This document shows, in pieces, positions 45,432-56,641 of a DNA stretch of 64,000 bases (positions are counted from its first letter, which is position 1; every line of letters starts with the position of its first letter). Made by a program: the position numbers and the translations under genes. Source of the DNA: Collybiopsis luxurians FD-317 M1 (Eukaryota > Basidiomycota > Agaricomycetes > Agaricales > Omphalotaceae); assembly GCA_000827265.1 (NCBI GenBank), contig KN834803.1, forward strand, positions 196,144 through 260,143. Reading direction: 5' to 3'. Below the pieces are notes generated by a model that was not told where the DNA came from, did no database searches, and saw only the letters and a list, made by a program, of their open reading frames with translations.

Positions 45432-48119
45432 CTGCAAGGAAGTTGGCATGGTGCACTTCGTAAGTTAGCAAGTTGGGGTGGTTTGTAGACTGATAGAAAC
45501 CTAGCTAACTTTACATTTATCTATTTTCAATGTGCGTATTGCAAGTGTCGTCACATTGCTACAAACAGAAATCTGATCTCATTTTAATAATAAACTCAAT
45601 AATAATAATCACTCCGGCGCATAGTTGGCCGAACAAGATCGGACCTACTGTTCCGAAGTATTATTCATCTGCCATACTGGACAGTGTCCATCGTTCAATG
45701 TCACTGAACAAATCACACCTCAGCCACTCACACCAGCAATGACTGTCGTTAATGTACTATGCTCAACAAGCTCTCTGTTTCTGGAAAGTTGGAAGTTAAA
45801 TATGAGTAGTATGGTCAAGTTGGGGGTCCAAGAAAATTAATTACGAGATGGGCTGTTTATCCCGGCGCACTGCATTTAAATTCCTCCAGATGTTCTTGAC
45901 AGTATGCAAAACATTGGCAATGATCAAAATTGCAAGATGAATTCCTTTTGACAGAGGCCCAATATGTCCCAAATATGTCGCGTTGTCTTTGGATATTGAG
46001 CATGAACTTTCTTAAATTCTTAGCAGTGATAAATGGTATATTAATGTGTATCACGTACATTGTCGTTACCTCACTATTACCATTTGTGGAACAGACAAGC
46101 AGGAATATGTACAAGTTGATGAATTCAGCAGCAAAACTCTGTAATTCTACTAATGTAAGCAACCAGTTGGGGAACAAGAAGAGTTTACTAAGGGAACCTA
46201 ATGTTAATACCACTTGAAACCCTGCATTATTTTGCTTACTAATTCAATTTTTGTCATCAATATTATGCTGGGAATATAAAATTGCCTCTAAAGGATCAGG
46301 CGTAGATCTCACAACCACATAAACTTAGCATTCTTTCTATCGTGTTCCATGCACTCATAATAACCACATGTATACACTCTGACTCAGGAAAAGGGTTCCA
46401 AATGCTTAAAGTATGTCTACTTGAGGCTTCAATAGGAGGTAGATGATAAATGGAAAATTAGTCATGTTATATATTTAGACTCAGCTACTGACATTATCTT
46501 GCATCTTGCTTGTCTCTTTTCTAGGAGACTGCGACTTATGAAGGGCGCAACACAGGCAGAGCTGGCTCCCGGTTTTTGCTTGCCATAGTTATTAATAAAT
46601 CAACATAAATCTCATTTAATATATTTTCAAGAAGAGCAAAAACACCAGAATGGAGGGCCAAATCCAGTGTCTACTTCAGGGTACATCCATGAAATACCTA
46701 GTGAAATACCTATGGACCAAGGATAATTGATGAGGTGCTTTGCCGCGCAAAGTGAACTCGTTGTTATCAAAATAGCTCAGGCTTGGCTTTGCTTAGTAAA
46801 TATTCTTGACATAAGTATGTTCAGGTAAACCTACTGGAAATATCTCTAGATATAGTCATGCAGTGCTGGAAAGTTAACCAGAGACATATGAGTGTGTGCA
46901 AAGTAACTTTTTTCTCTGTGTTAAAACCTGATGAACAAACCTTTAGGTCACACCAGAATGTTTTAGTGGTCATCCATACAGCACTGAGGCTATTGTACCA
47001 CTCTTTTAGCTGTATTTTTCCTTCATCTCGTAACTACAATCGATAGGACTCAATTCTGAGGGATCAGAAATGACATCACCGTTATGCCAAACTTTCTATG
47101 CCATATGATGCATGAATGGAATTATGCTGTGTCATACTCTGTTGATCATGTTTGTGAGAGACGGCTATGAATATATCAATGGAGAAGGAATAAATGTCTC
47201 ATTCATTACGGAACCCCATCTCTCTGCTTGTTGCTTAGCAACTGAAAGTAATTTAGTACGATGTGAGGCCCGGGGTCTATACCTTCAGAGACAAAGTTAA
47301 GTCTAGTTTTGTTGTGATTCAGCGCTGTCGGACTATTACAAGTTATCAATGTATCTGTCCCTTCTGTGAAAGGTTGTGTGCAATTCCAAAGGTGCACAGA
47401 GCTTACATGCATAATGTACCAGATAGATGCTCATTGTAAGAAGTACTTGGCATTAAAACAACACATGTTTCAGATGCTTTTGATGATTGCTTCGCACAAA
47501 TTAGCCCAATCAAGCGAAATTGTATTTGTACCAAAAAAACCTTGATAACTGTTCTTGAAAAGAGACATGTGCAAGTGCAAGTGGCGAATAGAAGCGGTAA
47601 CGTCTCGCAGGTTTAGCTTGTGCATTCTATTACATACTGAAAACCGAGAAATAGGTTTATTACCATTAAAAGCCAAACACAGGCGCTTGTACATGTAAAT
47701 GAGGTGTGTGGGGGGACTCATGGTTGAAACTGGGTTCCCATAGAAGATGCATGTATCTATACCATGGTATATTGACCTGACTTCTGAGAAGAAGTGAACT
47801 AGAATGTCTATGCAAATATGCATCACACCATTCAGCTTCCAGACTGGTCCACTTATCATGTAAAAGCTATTTCACACCAACTTCAGTTGCGGATTATACT
47901 AAAGCTGTGATGCCTTCCATGCTGTCTGTCACGCCTTCAGGGTTCTCAGAGTTCTCGGAGGAGTCCTCCGTTGCAGTTTTTAACTTACCTCAAGATCTTG
48001 TGTCAAACGTGAATGTTTTGGGTGGATCTTCTCGTCACTTTGAGTTCTCACGATTGGACCGCTGTCTAGGAGCAACTTTATACTGGCCTTAGTTCTGCAC
48101 GTGAGCATTAAGAATGATA
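45432..48119. other. Long stretch with no supported gene
   Basis: About 2.7 kb. The open frames at 45857-46217 lie on both strands and overlap, and those at 46858-47046 and 47470-47859 have no splice structure or homologues in the window. Nothing is claimed. Confidence 0.45.
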
Positions 48120-49244
48120 TCAGACATTTCTAACCTCTGTAAGGGTGTACATGATGATCTGGCTGCCTGCAGAAGCAGAGAGATGTAGATACCACCCTCC
48201 CGCTTTCCAGTCTTTATCAATGCCTTTGAATACTTCTTGTGATCTGAATGCATTACCCTCCGGTGAAGCATGGTCGTATCCATCTTGAGGATTGCTTGAA
48301 TGCACAATGCCCGCCTTGATAGAGCCGATGTACGGATTTGTCCATCCCTGGTATTGACGGTTAAGGTCATTAATAATGGATTCATGCCTTGAAAGGAAGT
48401 AACACAGACAATGGCAAAGTCATACCAGGTCACAGGATCAAGAATCATTCTGAAAGAGGTTCCCCCAGTTGCGCCGGTAAAAAATGTGCCATCTCCATTG
48501 CAGCAGGTGAAAATCATTTGGTCAAATGGAAGAATATCGGATGGCGGCTCCCAATATCTTCCAGAGTCGAAGTATGTATGATGGTCCTGAAGAACAATCC
48601 GAAACTGAGTCATGTTGCGAACAACACATTGAATCCATCGCGACTTTTCTGTGAGTGAAGCAGGGGGATCTGGGATCCTCTGACTCATGACCTGGTAGTT
48701 GATGATCACTAGAGTCAGGAAAGATTCCAAATAATTGCTCATCCACCTACGTATTGGCGTCCAGCCCGGATTTCCTCTTCATCAAGTAGTACAAATGATA
48801 GGTCATCCTTGTCAACAAACCCTTTGAACATTATCTGTGGATCATTTATTGTGCCTTTGATCAAATATTCAGCCTTCTTGTTTGGAGCGCTATTACTGAA
48901 GGTTAACACTGCAGGACTCCGTCCCGTTCTCAGCTCGTGGATAATTTGCAGTTTGAACTACAGGGCATATGGCTTAGAGGCCATAAGGCTTTACATGAAG
49001 GACTGCGATCACCTCTGTGCCATTTGCAATCGGCTCTCTTTCCAGTTGATACAACCAAGAATGTCCGGCTAAAAGATCAGGGTTGAGGACAAAGGCTCTG
49101 CCGTTGGGGTTGTTCTCTACAACTTGTACTGTCGTGTCGAATGGCGATTCATTTCGAATCAGGAGATGCTTCACCTACGCAGAGTTAAGAAGCGGCAGGT
49201 TAGGAGGAGCGCTTGTAACCGATACTCACCGAGCCTCTCGACAT
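48120..49244 (-). CDS. Two-domain protein: small-family domain plus actinoporin-like domain (copy K)
   Basis: Five exons: 49244-49230, 49174-49013, 48957-48751, 48691-48410 and 48347-48120, giving 297 residues. Exon 1 again encodes five residues. Residues 6 to about 100 align with the small proteins (RNESPFDTT, LLAGHSW, IANGTE), with introns 1 and 2 at the same positions. From about residue 130 a second domain begins (RWIQCVV.N.TQF). It has Tyr-Phe-x-Ser-Gly, a Pro-Pro turn, PFDQMIFTCCNGD, a Gly-Thr-rich turn, GWTNP, and a C-terminal YLHLSASAG. That order of features recalls actinoporin-like beta-sandwiches, and the family's typical N-terminal amphipathic helix is not seen. Membrane activity is inference only. 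All splice sites are intact. Confidence 0.72.
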
Positions 49245-49681
49245 GCTGGCAATAGGTACCGAGTGAGGCTTTACCGTGCTTTTTAAAAAGTGCGAAAGTT
49301 GCTGTGCAAGATCTAAACTATTCAGGATATGTACCTGATCCGGGTAATATTTCAAGCTAAATGAGTTAGGTCTGGTGGGAATAACAGAATCATGGAGTAC
49401 CTGGGAACTCGAAGTGACTCCTTCTCAACGACTCCCTCTAGGCTCTCAGCGACATCCAATGTCATTATAATAAGTAAGTGAAGATTGAGTTCCAGCGATA
49501 GAAGGCTTATGTATTCCGAGCCTGCTGTCACTCAAGTGCCACTCGAGTGGTATTTGGCACCCGTCATATGTCCGGCGATAGTGGGCCTTGAGCCGACCAG
49601 CTGACTCCAAACTCGCAGAATGCTACAATACCAGTCGTGGATCTCCTTAAAATCCACAGTCTCCCTATCTTCACCAACTTC
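49245..49681. promoter_or_regulatory. Shared divergent promoter region of K and L
   Basis: Only 437 bp separate the two start codons. No other frame is supported here, so both promoters and leaders must lie in this interval. A direct TATA match as good as in the small genes is not obvious. The two genes differ from the small family in upstream sequence. Confidence 0.6.
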
Positions 49682-50804
49682 ATGGCGAGTAATCAAACCT
49701 CAGGAATTGTAAGAAATCAGACAACCTTCCTGCCCATTTTTTGAAGCACTGACAGTACTTACTTCAGGTTAAGCACTTGCTGCTCCGAAATCAGTCACCA
49801 TTCGATGCAACCCTCCAGCTCTTTGACCGTTCTCTTCCCAAGTCTGGCTATCCTCTTGGGCCAGACCTTAGAGCCGGGGACTCTATTGTATTTCAGTTAG
49901 CGTATGTAAACGGGCTTACAAACGGAACTGTGGTTGGTATATTATTATTGATGCAGAAAAGGAATCGATCTAACAGGCTGCGTAGTTTGGTGTGGAAGTT
50001 GGCGCTGGCGTCAAGTTTGTTCAAAACGGGACTGCTCTCACATACACTGATGCCGCACCGCCTGTTCGAAAAGCCAAATTTGTTGTCAAAGGTACCAAAC
50101 TTGAGCCAGTGATAGACTTTTTGGGCTTTACGGATGTGGAGATTCCTACTGAGATACTTGAAAATACAGACTTTGAAAAACGGTACAAACTCGTGAGGAT
50201 TTTCAAGTATTATTGTAACCTTTTATGAGGCCCTGATTTGATCTTTCAGCTAAAAAGGAAACCCATTCCTCATCCCCCTCGGGAATTAACAGAAAAGTTT
50301 AGATGGATTCAGTGCGTCGTGAAGAATCAGACGCAGTTTCAAATCTTACTGCAAGATACTTACTTTAACTCTGGCAAGTATTGGCAGCCACCCACGGCCA
50401 TTGACCCGTTCGACCAGATGATTTTCTCCTGTTGCAACGGGGATGAGACAATTGGGACTGGGGTAACTGGTGGCACTGCCTTCCAAGTTATACTTGACGC
50501 AGTAACAAGTTATAATTTTTCCGTTGTACGTTATGGTGACATGGTTATCTTCATTGTCGCTGACAGAAGCAATTAGGGATGGACAAATCCTTCTGTAGGG
50601 GGATTCAAGGCATCAATAGTCGACTCCCCTCATCCCATAGATGGCTATGATCGAGCTACTCTTGAAGGAAATGCTTTCACTTCGGAGCAGAAATTCAGAG
50701 GGTTACAAAAGAATGGGAATCCAACCGAGTGGCACCTTCATTTTTCTGCTGCTGCGGGGCAATACATGATTTATGAGGTTACACAAATACAGGCTTCCAA
50801 TTAA
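49682..50804 (+). CDS. Two-domain protein: small-family domain plus actinoporin-like domain (copy L)
   Basis: Five exons: 49682-49708, 49768-49932, 49986-50192, 50250-50525 and 50577-50804, giving 300 residues. Exons 3 and 5 are the same lengths as in copy K (207 and 228 nt) and all four introns are phase 0. The N-terminal domain has LLLRNQSPFDATLQL, LRAGDSI and LTNGTV, and exon 3 starts FGV where the small proteins have FTV. The second domain (about residues 134-300) has TYFNSGKYW, PFDQMIFSCCNGDE, TGVTGG, GWTNP and WHLHFSAAAG. No signal peptide. A pore-forming or lipid/sugar-binding role is suggested only by the fold-like pattern. It is a neighbour and divergent partner of copy K. Confidence 0.75.
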
Positions 50805-51750
50805 GTACACGAGATACAACCTTCATACTAACAATTTTCTCAACACAAGCTGAGATACTGTGTAAGGGTTGCAGAATTGTAAATAGCCTTCAAAGAGGAC
50901 TGCAGTGCCATCAATACCCAACAAGGTGTTGAATATATTTCTTACCTGAGCCACTTCACGCTTACCTCGATTCTGCCAACGAGTACTGATGATTCATGGA
51001 CATATGCGAATCAGTTATGACTACTAGGCTGTCTGTCCAGCCTTCTTTGAATCTGATTCTCATGTTTTTTTGCAGTACTCAAAGTCTCAAACCAAGACCG
51101 CGACTGACTTCTGTGTTCAGCTTATATTCTTACCACATTATTCTTATCATAGTCCCGGTGAACCTCCCTTACAAGCAAGAGGGATTCTTCATCTCAATTG
51201 ATATTAGCATTTCATTCTAACTGTGCGCGGGAGCGGACACCTACGTATTCCAGTTCAATCTATGAACTTGTCCGCCTAACACTGATTCTTACTGAAAATT
51301 TGTACGATGGGGACTGTACTGGGACTCATCAAGAAGAGGCCAAGTTCCTGGAGGAGTGAGAGCTAAGCGTTGAAGTCAGAGGAGAAAGAGAGAGGAAAAG
51401 ATTGTTCCCTATCAATGTGTCGTCCAATACTTTCACCCGCAACTAGTATCGCTAATAATCTCTCGAGATACTATTTTGTATGCTGACATGAATACCTTAA
51501 AAGTCCAACCCGCTTTATCCCAATTCATAGTTTAGAAATAATTCGCAATCAATCGCACTACCGCTCTCATACATAAAGTTCGGAGTAAAATATCCTAAGG
51601 CCCATAGAAAAATCCTGCATATTGCATCATTTTCCATGATTAAAAATCGAGCTTTCAACGAGCGCCCTTTTCATATTGGTAGCTTCGAACCTGTCGCATA
51701 AGCATAGGCTCGTCCAGATGGGAAGTTTGGAGACACTAGAAGCACATATT
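50805..51750. other. Intergenic
   Basis: 3' flanks of copy L and of the next gene on the opposite strand. No gene is supported; 50996-51220 is an open frame without support. Confidence 0.45.
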
Positions 51751-52602
51751 TTATGCGCTAACGGCGCTCAGGGCTGCACTGTATGCGTTACCAACAGAAG
51801 AAGGAGAAGTCGCACTGTTCCAGTTGCTTCCGGTAGGAACAATGTAGCTCTGGCCAAGATCGCTTCCAGAGAAACCGAGATCCGACTGTGTAGTTGCATT
51901 ACCTTGTCAGAAGAGCTTTACGATTAGAATGACAAAGAATATCTTACCGTAGAGAGCGATCCGTCAGATTCGAAGAGGTCACTATAGTGGCTGGCAATAG
52001 CGGAGTCGTAGCCAACTTGAACACCGGAGGTATGGAGCAAGTCGGAGCTGAAGTGGCTGCAAGAGGAAAGGAATTGCTGGAAGACTAAGAAAGAGGAAGA
52101 GTATGAGCAGTGCGAAGTTACTCCTGTGATCCAAACTGCACTTACCAACGGTCTGAGTCTCAACTTCGCAGATCTGTTCTGTGACGATTCTACATTGAAG
52201 ACGAATGAGGTGTGAAGGTTCTGGAGTGAAGCTCGATATGCTCACCGCTTGGCTATTTCTTGAAGCACGAGAAGTTTCTGCTGAACAATCTCGATGCTTA
52301 CGGATTCGCAGACCTCGACCTGTTGCTGGACCACAACCGAGCTGCTGATTTCGCCAGAAAAGTTTTCGACACCGTAGAAGTTATCAAAGTTATCGAATGA
52401 AGAGATGGAACCCCAGTTGTCAAAGGAAGTGTAGCGGCGGTCTGAAAGATTCAATGCAGAGGAAAATTAGATACTCGATCCTAGCATTGTGCCCAGGGGT
52501 ATACGTACTCAGGCTCTGGGTCTGGGGGTTGACAGGTGCGGCCAAAGCACTACCAGCCAAAGCGGAGAGAGAAAGCAAAGGAAGGGCGATTTTGGCAAAC
52601 AT
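51751..52602 (-). CDS. Five-exon secreted protein family, copy 3
   Basis: Same five-exon plan as copies 1 and 2, start at 52602-52600, stop TAA at 51753-51751. The signal peptide is MFAKIALPLLSLSALAGSALA. It shares DNWGSISSFDNFDNFYG, VVVQQQVEVCESVSIEIVQQK and SCSHFSSDLLHTSG. The tail ends in an Ala/Ser-rich stretch. It lies 24 kb from copies 1 and 2 but is equally similar, and its upstream 500 bp matches theirs, so the whole gene with promoter was duplicated. Donors and acceptors are intact. Secreted; function unknown. Confidence 0.75.
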
Positions 52603-53161
52603 GATGGTTATGCTCGTAGATGGATTTAGGAGATGTGCGATGCAAGGGGTCCACAAAGGATTATACAAAAAAGAACGAAAGAAGGCTCGAAAGGCAACCT
52701 GGCCGATAAAAAAAAGATGCGGAAGAACGAAAAAAGGCGAACTGATGCTTTCCAATATCGACTAGACCAGGTTATATAGCTCTCTGTAACTCCCTCGTCC
52801 CTTTCCTCTGGTTCTGGCTATGCAGCTGGAAGACGGGCGCATCTACTTTGATGTGCAGAGCAAGTCTTGGCATTAGCTCGCGCGAGATCACATTTGAAAG
52901 GTATAACTTAAACTGATGGTTATTCAATGACCAATGACGCCCATCGACGTATACTGTAAAGCAAACCACAATGTCAGATTCATTCTGGCAAGTACTCTAC
53001 TGTCAGAGCGCTCGAAGATATGACACGTACGCTTACCAGATCCTTAACTATAACATACTATACATGTAAAAAGGAGGGCACAAAGCAATTATCAAGACGT
53101 CGAGAGCGCAAAAAGCAAGAAACAAAACGATGGAACGAACTCGAATGACCGATAAACCAAT
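52603..53161. other. Intergenic (promoter side of secreted copy 3)
   Basis: The first 400 bp match the upstream regions of secreted protein copies 1 and 2, including a 'ggttatatagctc' TATA-like element at about 52770 on the minus strand. Nothing else is seen. Confidence 0.5.
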
Positions 53162-55462
53162 TCACACAGCAGCTGAACGGACATTCTTCCGCCTCTCCCT
53201 CTGACGTGTGATATACGCATCTACGCCCTCTTCTGACATTCTGACAACATTCCTGTACAGTGTAGATTCCGCATGCATGTTCCGTGCGTGATGTATCAGT
53301 TCATATTTGGCAGTTTTTGAAAAATGGTGCCTTTAAATGTCATACAAATCACAGATCGTTAGCCGTTTATCAATGAGAAAAGGGAGACGTAGCACTTACG
53401 CGCAACAGGCGCAGTGGACTTGTGATTTCGAGTTATGACCTTTCCGATACAGTAAACGAAGGTGCCAAATATACGGGGGTCCAGGAGCGCTTGTGTCCGG
53501 GATGCCCGTCAAAAAATTGTCACTATCCGAACTACCAGCGTGCTGCGCTGAAGACTGATCATAATAACCAAGAGCAGGCTGTGTCGAGCTTGTCACAGTG
53601 ACAGGCCGTCGAATAGGACTCATAGGACTCATAGGACTTCCAACGTGATTAACACTAGATAGACTAGATATCTTTTCCCCCTCTCTCCACCTCGACGCAC
53701 CGCCATCATTGGCCACTGACACCGACACTCTGCCTCTCTTCCGTACCAGTGGGGGTGACGATATCTGGGACTGTACGCTAGCCATGTACTCCTCTCGACT
53801 AAAGTCCATAATTTCGTCCTCAGACGAATCATCATACCCGGAATCAGGTTTCACACGCTTCTCCGACGATCGAAAAGGTGAATACCGTTGGGATCTACCA
53901 ACATACTGAACTTCATCCGCAGGATCATCTGCATCCTCCGGTCGGACTCGTGCTGGACCTGCCTTTCTTCCCTTATACACGACCTCCTCTTCTTCTTCCG
54001 CTCCCGCGTCTTCCTCTTCTTCTGCAATGAGATCCAAATCGATAGCGTTCTCCGTGCTATCTCCCGTACCAATCTGTCGGGGATTTTGCACTAAAACAGG
54101 AGGTATAGCTTGGGAGCCCGTCGGTTGAGTAGGACAGGGACGGAAAAAAATGGTAGATCCAGCAAGGAACTCGATTTCGCCGTAAGATTCTACAGCGTCG
54201 TCGTCCAATCCGCTGAGATCGAAGACGGCGACGGGCTCATCGTTCAACGTGGGCGGATGAATCTTGGACATTGAATCTGTAACGAGAGATGGAATCAGAG
54301 TAAGACTCGGAGATCTATTCGGAGCCGCAGATAGTATTGTGAGGTGTGGCGAATGAGAGGAGGGTGTAAGACGTGCGGAATGGGGTGGTACGGCTATTCC
54401 CAGACTATCATTGCAGGTACCGAGGATCAAAACAGATTCCTTAAGTGAACCTTGGTGAGTTCCCCGTCGATTCTGTCCTGCCGTATTGTCGGAAGAGGAA
54501 GGTTGCGACGTGAAACCGGGACTCTGGCTTGCTAGCACAGGGCGAGGAGAGCGACTCCGCGAAATACCTTCTGTTTGAGGTATATTCCGATTTGGAGATA
54601 GTAGGGCTTGTGCGAGATCTACGGGAGTAGAGTTAAAGGAAGGGAGAGGAGTAGAAGTAGGAGGGGGTGGAAGTAGAGGAGGTACGGGATCGGGTGATAT
54701 CGCTTCGCTCATATCATCGTCGCCAGTGGCACTGGTGAGGATAGGAGAGAATTTTGTAGCTGGACTTTGTCCAATCTCATGCCCACCCTGTTCTGCTGCA
54801 TCGGGGGAAGAGGAAGCTTGCAATGTTGGGCTGCGATCTAAACTCGGGTACGGGGTTGCCTGCGCTGTGTGACTTGAAAAGCAATCCGGAGAAAGACCAG
54901 AAGTCGAGAAAGACGTTGGCAAGTTGTTCTTCGACCTTTCTGCCTGCAAATTTGGAACTTCGTTATCCATAGTCCCGTCAGAAGCTGACAAGAGTTCGTC
55001 GACTTCATCCTCCGAAAGATATAGCTGATCGATATCGTCGTCACTCTCGTCGAGCGTTGCTTCGAAAAGGGTCTCGATGGCGGGAAGGTCAGGACTATAT
55101 TGTCCTACCACATCGACACGAGAAGCTTCCAAAGCTGACGATAACTCTACTGGAGCTAGGGAACGTGAGAGCTAGAGGAAGGTTATTAAGAGCTGTTTGG
55201 ATCCGAGCTGAGCAGAGCGCACCTTGATATGAGTGCTATTCGGCGAGCGAAATTCCGACGCGTCATCCTCAGCCTTCACGGCTTCAGTTAAGATTGTAGA
55301 CGTGGACTCAAGAGAAGAATTGGGCTCTGCAAATGTAGAAGAAGAACTGAGAATGCCTATCGCAGGTACTCGCGGATTTTTTGACGATCCGGTGGTAGTG
55401 ACAGAAACTAAAGCCAGAAGCGATTTCGATCGAAAGCCGTCTAAGCACTGGTATATCGACAT
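53162..55462 (-). CDS. Large disordered protein with C-terminal Cys/His zinc-binding-like segment
   Basis: Exons 55462-55223, 55171-53400 and 53330-53162 (introns 51 and 69 bp) give 726 residues. Most of the protein is low-complexity and acidic/Ser/Pro-rich: an acidic DESDDDIDQLYLSEDEVDELL motif, a Pro run (PPLLPPPPTSTPLP), a Glu-rich block and several SP sites. This is typical of a nuclear regulatory or scaffold protein. The C-terminus is structured: GPPYIWHLRLLYRKG, then HCACC, then HHFSKTAKYELIHHARNMH and a basic RQRERRK end. The Cys pair and following His residues could bind zinc. The last exon is found only by splicing past the stop near 53396. The 5' end is less certain. Family not recognised. 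Confidence 0.65.
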
Positions 55463-55895
55463 CAAGATGGTTTATACGTCCGCTAAGTAGACTTTGAAGG
55501 ACCACACAAAGGAAATTTTGACGTGCACAAGGTCCTTGTGTCGCAACAAAAGTTTCATCAAAATTCAATCTCAAATTTTTTTGAATTCTGCAGAAGACAA
55601 GAAATCTGACCATGTTAGCGAGTCCGACAAGCATCGATAGCCATAATTCACGCATTACCATAAAGATCTCGGGGAACCTGACTGGAGCTACAAAGGCACT
55701 GAGTGGCGAGACGAGGGCAAGGCGATTGCAAGGCAAAGCCTGCTGCGCGATTAGGCGCCCAAATCAGCCGTCGGCACTTGGTAAGCCTTTTCAGCGCTCG
55801 TGTCATTCCAAGCTTGTCCCGAGCACTAGACATCAGATGCTTTCAGTTTTTTTTCTGAAAGCATCCACCGCTAACATCTTCCGTCTGAGTCTCCC
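55463..55895. other. Intergenic
   Basis: No supported gene. The open frame at 55308-55736 on the minus strand overlaps the first exon of the large gene out of frame. Confidence 0.4.
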
Positions 55896-56641
55896 CATGT
55901 CGGAAAGCACGTTAATTGCTGTTTCTGGTGTCGCTTTAGCGGTTGGATGAGACGCTCGACGCTGTCATAAAACCATCAGACGAGGAATCAAAGTCAGATG
56001 GTTCCGATTTCATTGGTGATTTTAATTCGTCTCAAGAAATTTTTCTGATTTTTCAGACTATTACATTCGATAGGTTGTCCTTGCGGTTCTTTTTGTTTCC
56101 CACTGATAGCCTTGAACGCCATTCTTTCTCATCGGAATCGGAACCCACGACATATCCACCTATCCAGGAAAATACTAGCCCCACAACCTTCTCATTTTGT
56201 GCTTCGTAAAATATTTTTCTTCGAGTCGTCTGGTGTTTTGATCGAATTTGAAGGATTATCTAATTTTCTGCCGAACAAGTCTTTGACAACTGGGCGACGA
56301 TGAACATCGTCTGCATTCTTGCCTTTATGAGTTACGAGTTTGAATTCTCCGTGGCGACGTCTACGAGTGTTTTGCTCGCAGTCCATAAGCGGTGGGTGGG
56401 AGTTACACGGTGGGATATATGATTTTTTCCTGATTTTCAGATGAACTCGTTTAGGGAATGACGTGGATAAAGCAGCCCGAGGGAGCGTGGGGGTACCGGT
56501 TATAACGGGTGTTACGTTGTAAGTATGTTCACCCCAACCTGCTCTGAAGGTGCGACCACCCGATTTTCCCTTTTGTAGCATGCTAAAGATGCAATTCGGA
56601 CGTATGCCACGAAGGTAAGCTTTCCATTTATCACCTACCAC
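55896..56641 (-). CDS. Hypothetical gene, weak
   Basis: The minus-strand frame 56641-56192 is open for about 149 codons without a clear start; the first ATG gives about 128 residues. It is basic (HLKIRKKSYIPPCNS, TRRRRHGEFKLVTHKGKNADD) and could continue through unspliced introns into acidic pieces at about 56140-55960 (SDSDEKEWRSRLS; EPSDFDSSSD). A small basic/acidic nuclear protein is possible. No family is recognised and exon boundaries are not established. Confidence 0.3.

Noticed and set aside
48089..48742. 217-codon open frame on the minus strand taken as one exon
   Set aside because: It reads through introns 3 and 4 of copy K. The spliced form matches copy L exon for exon, so the straight frame is wrong after about residue 110.
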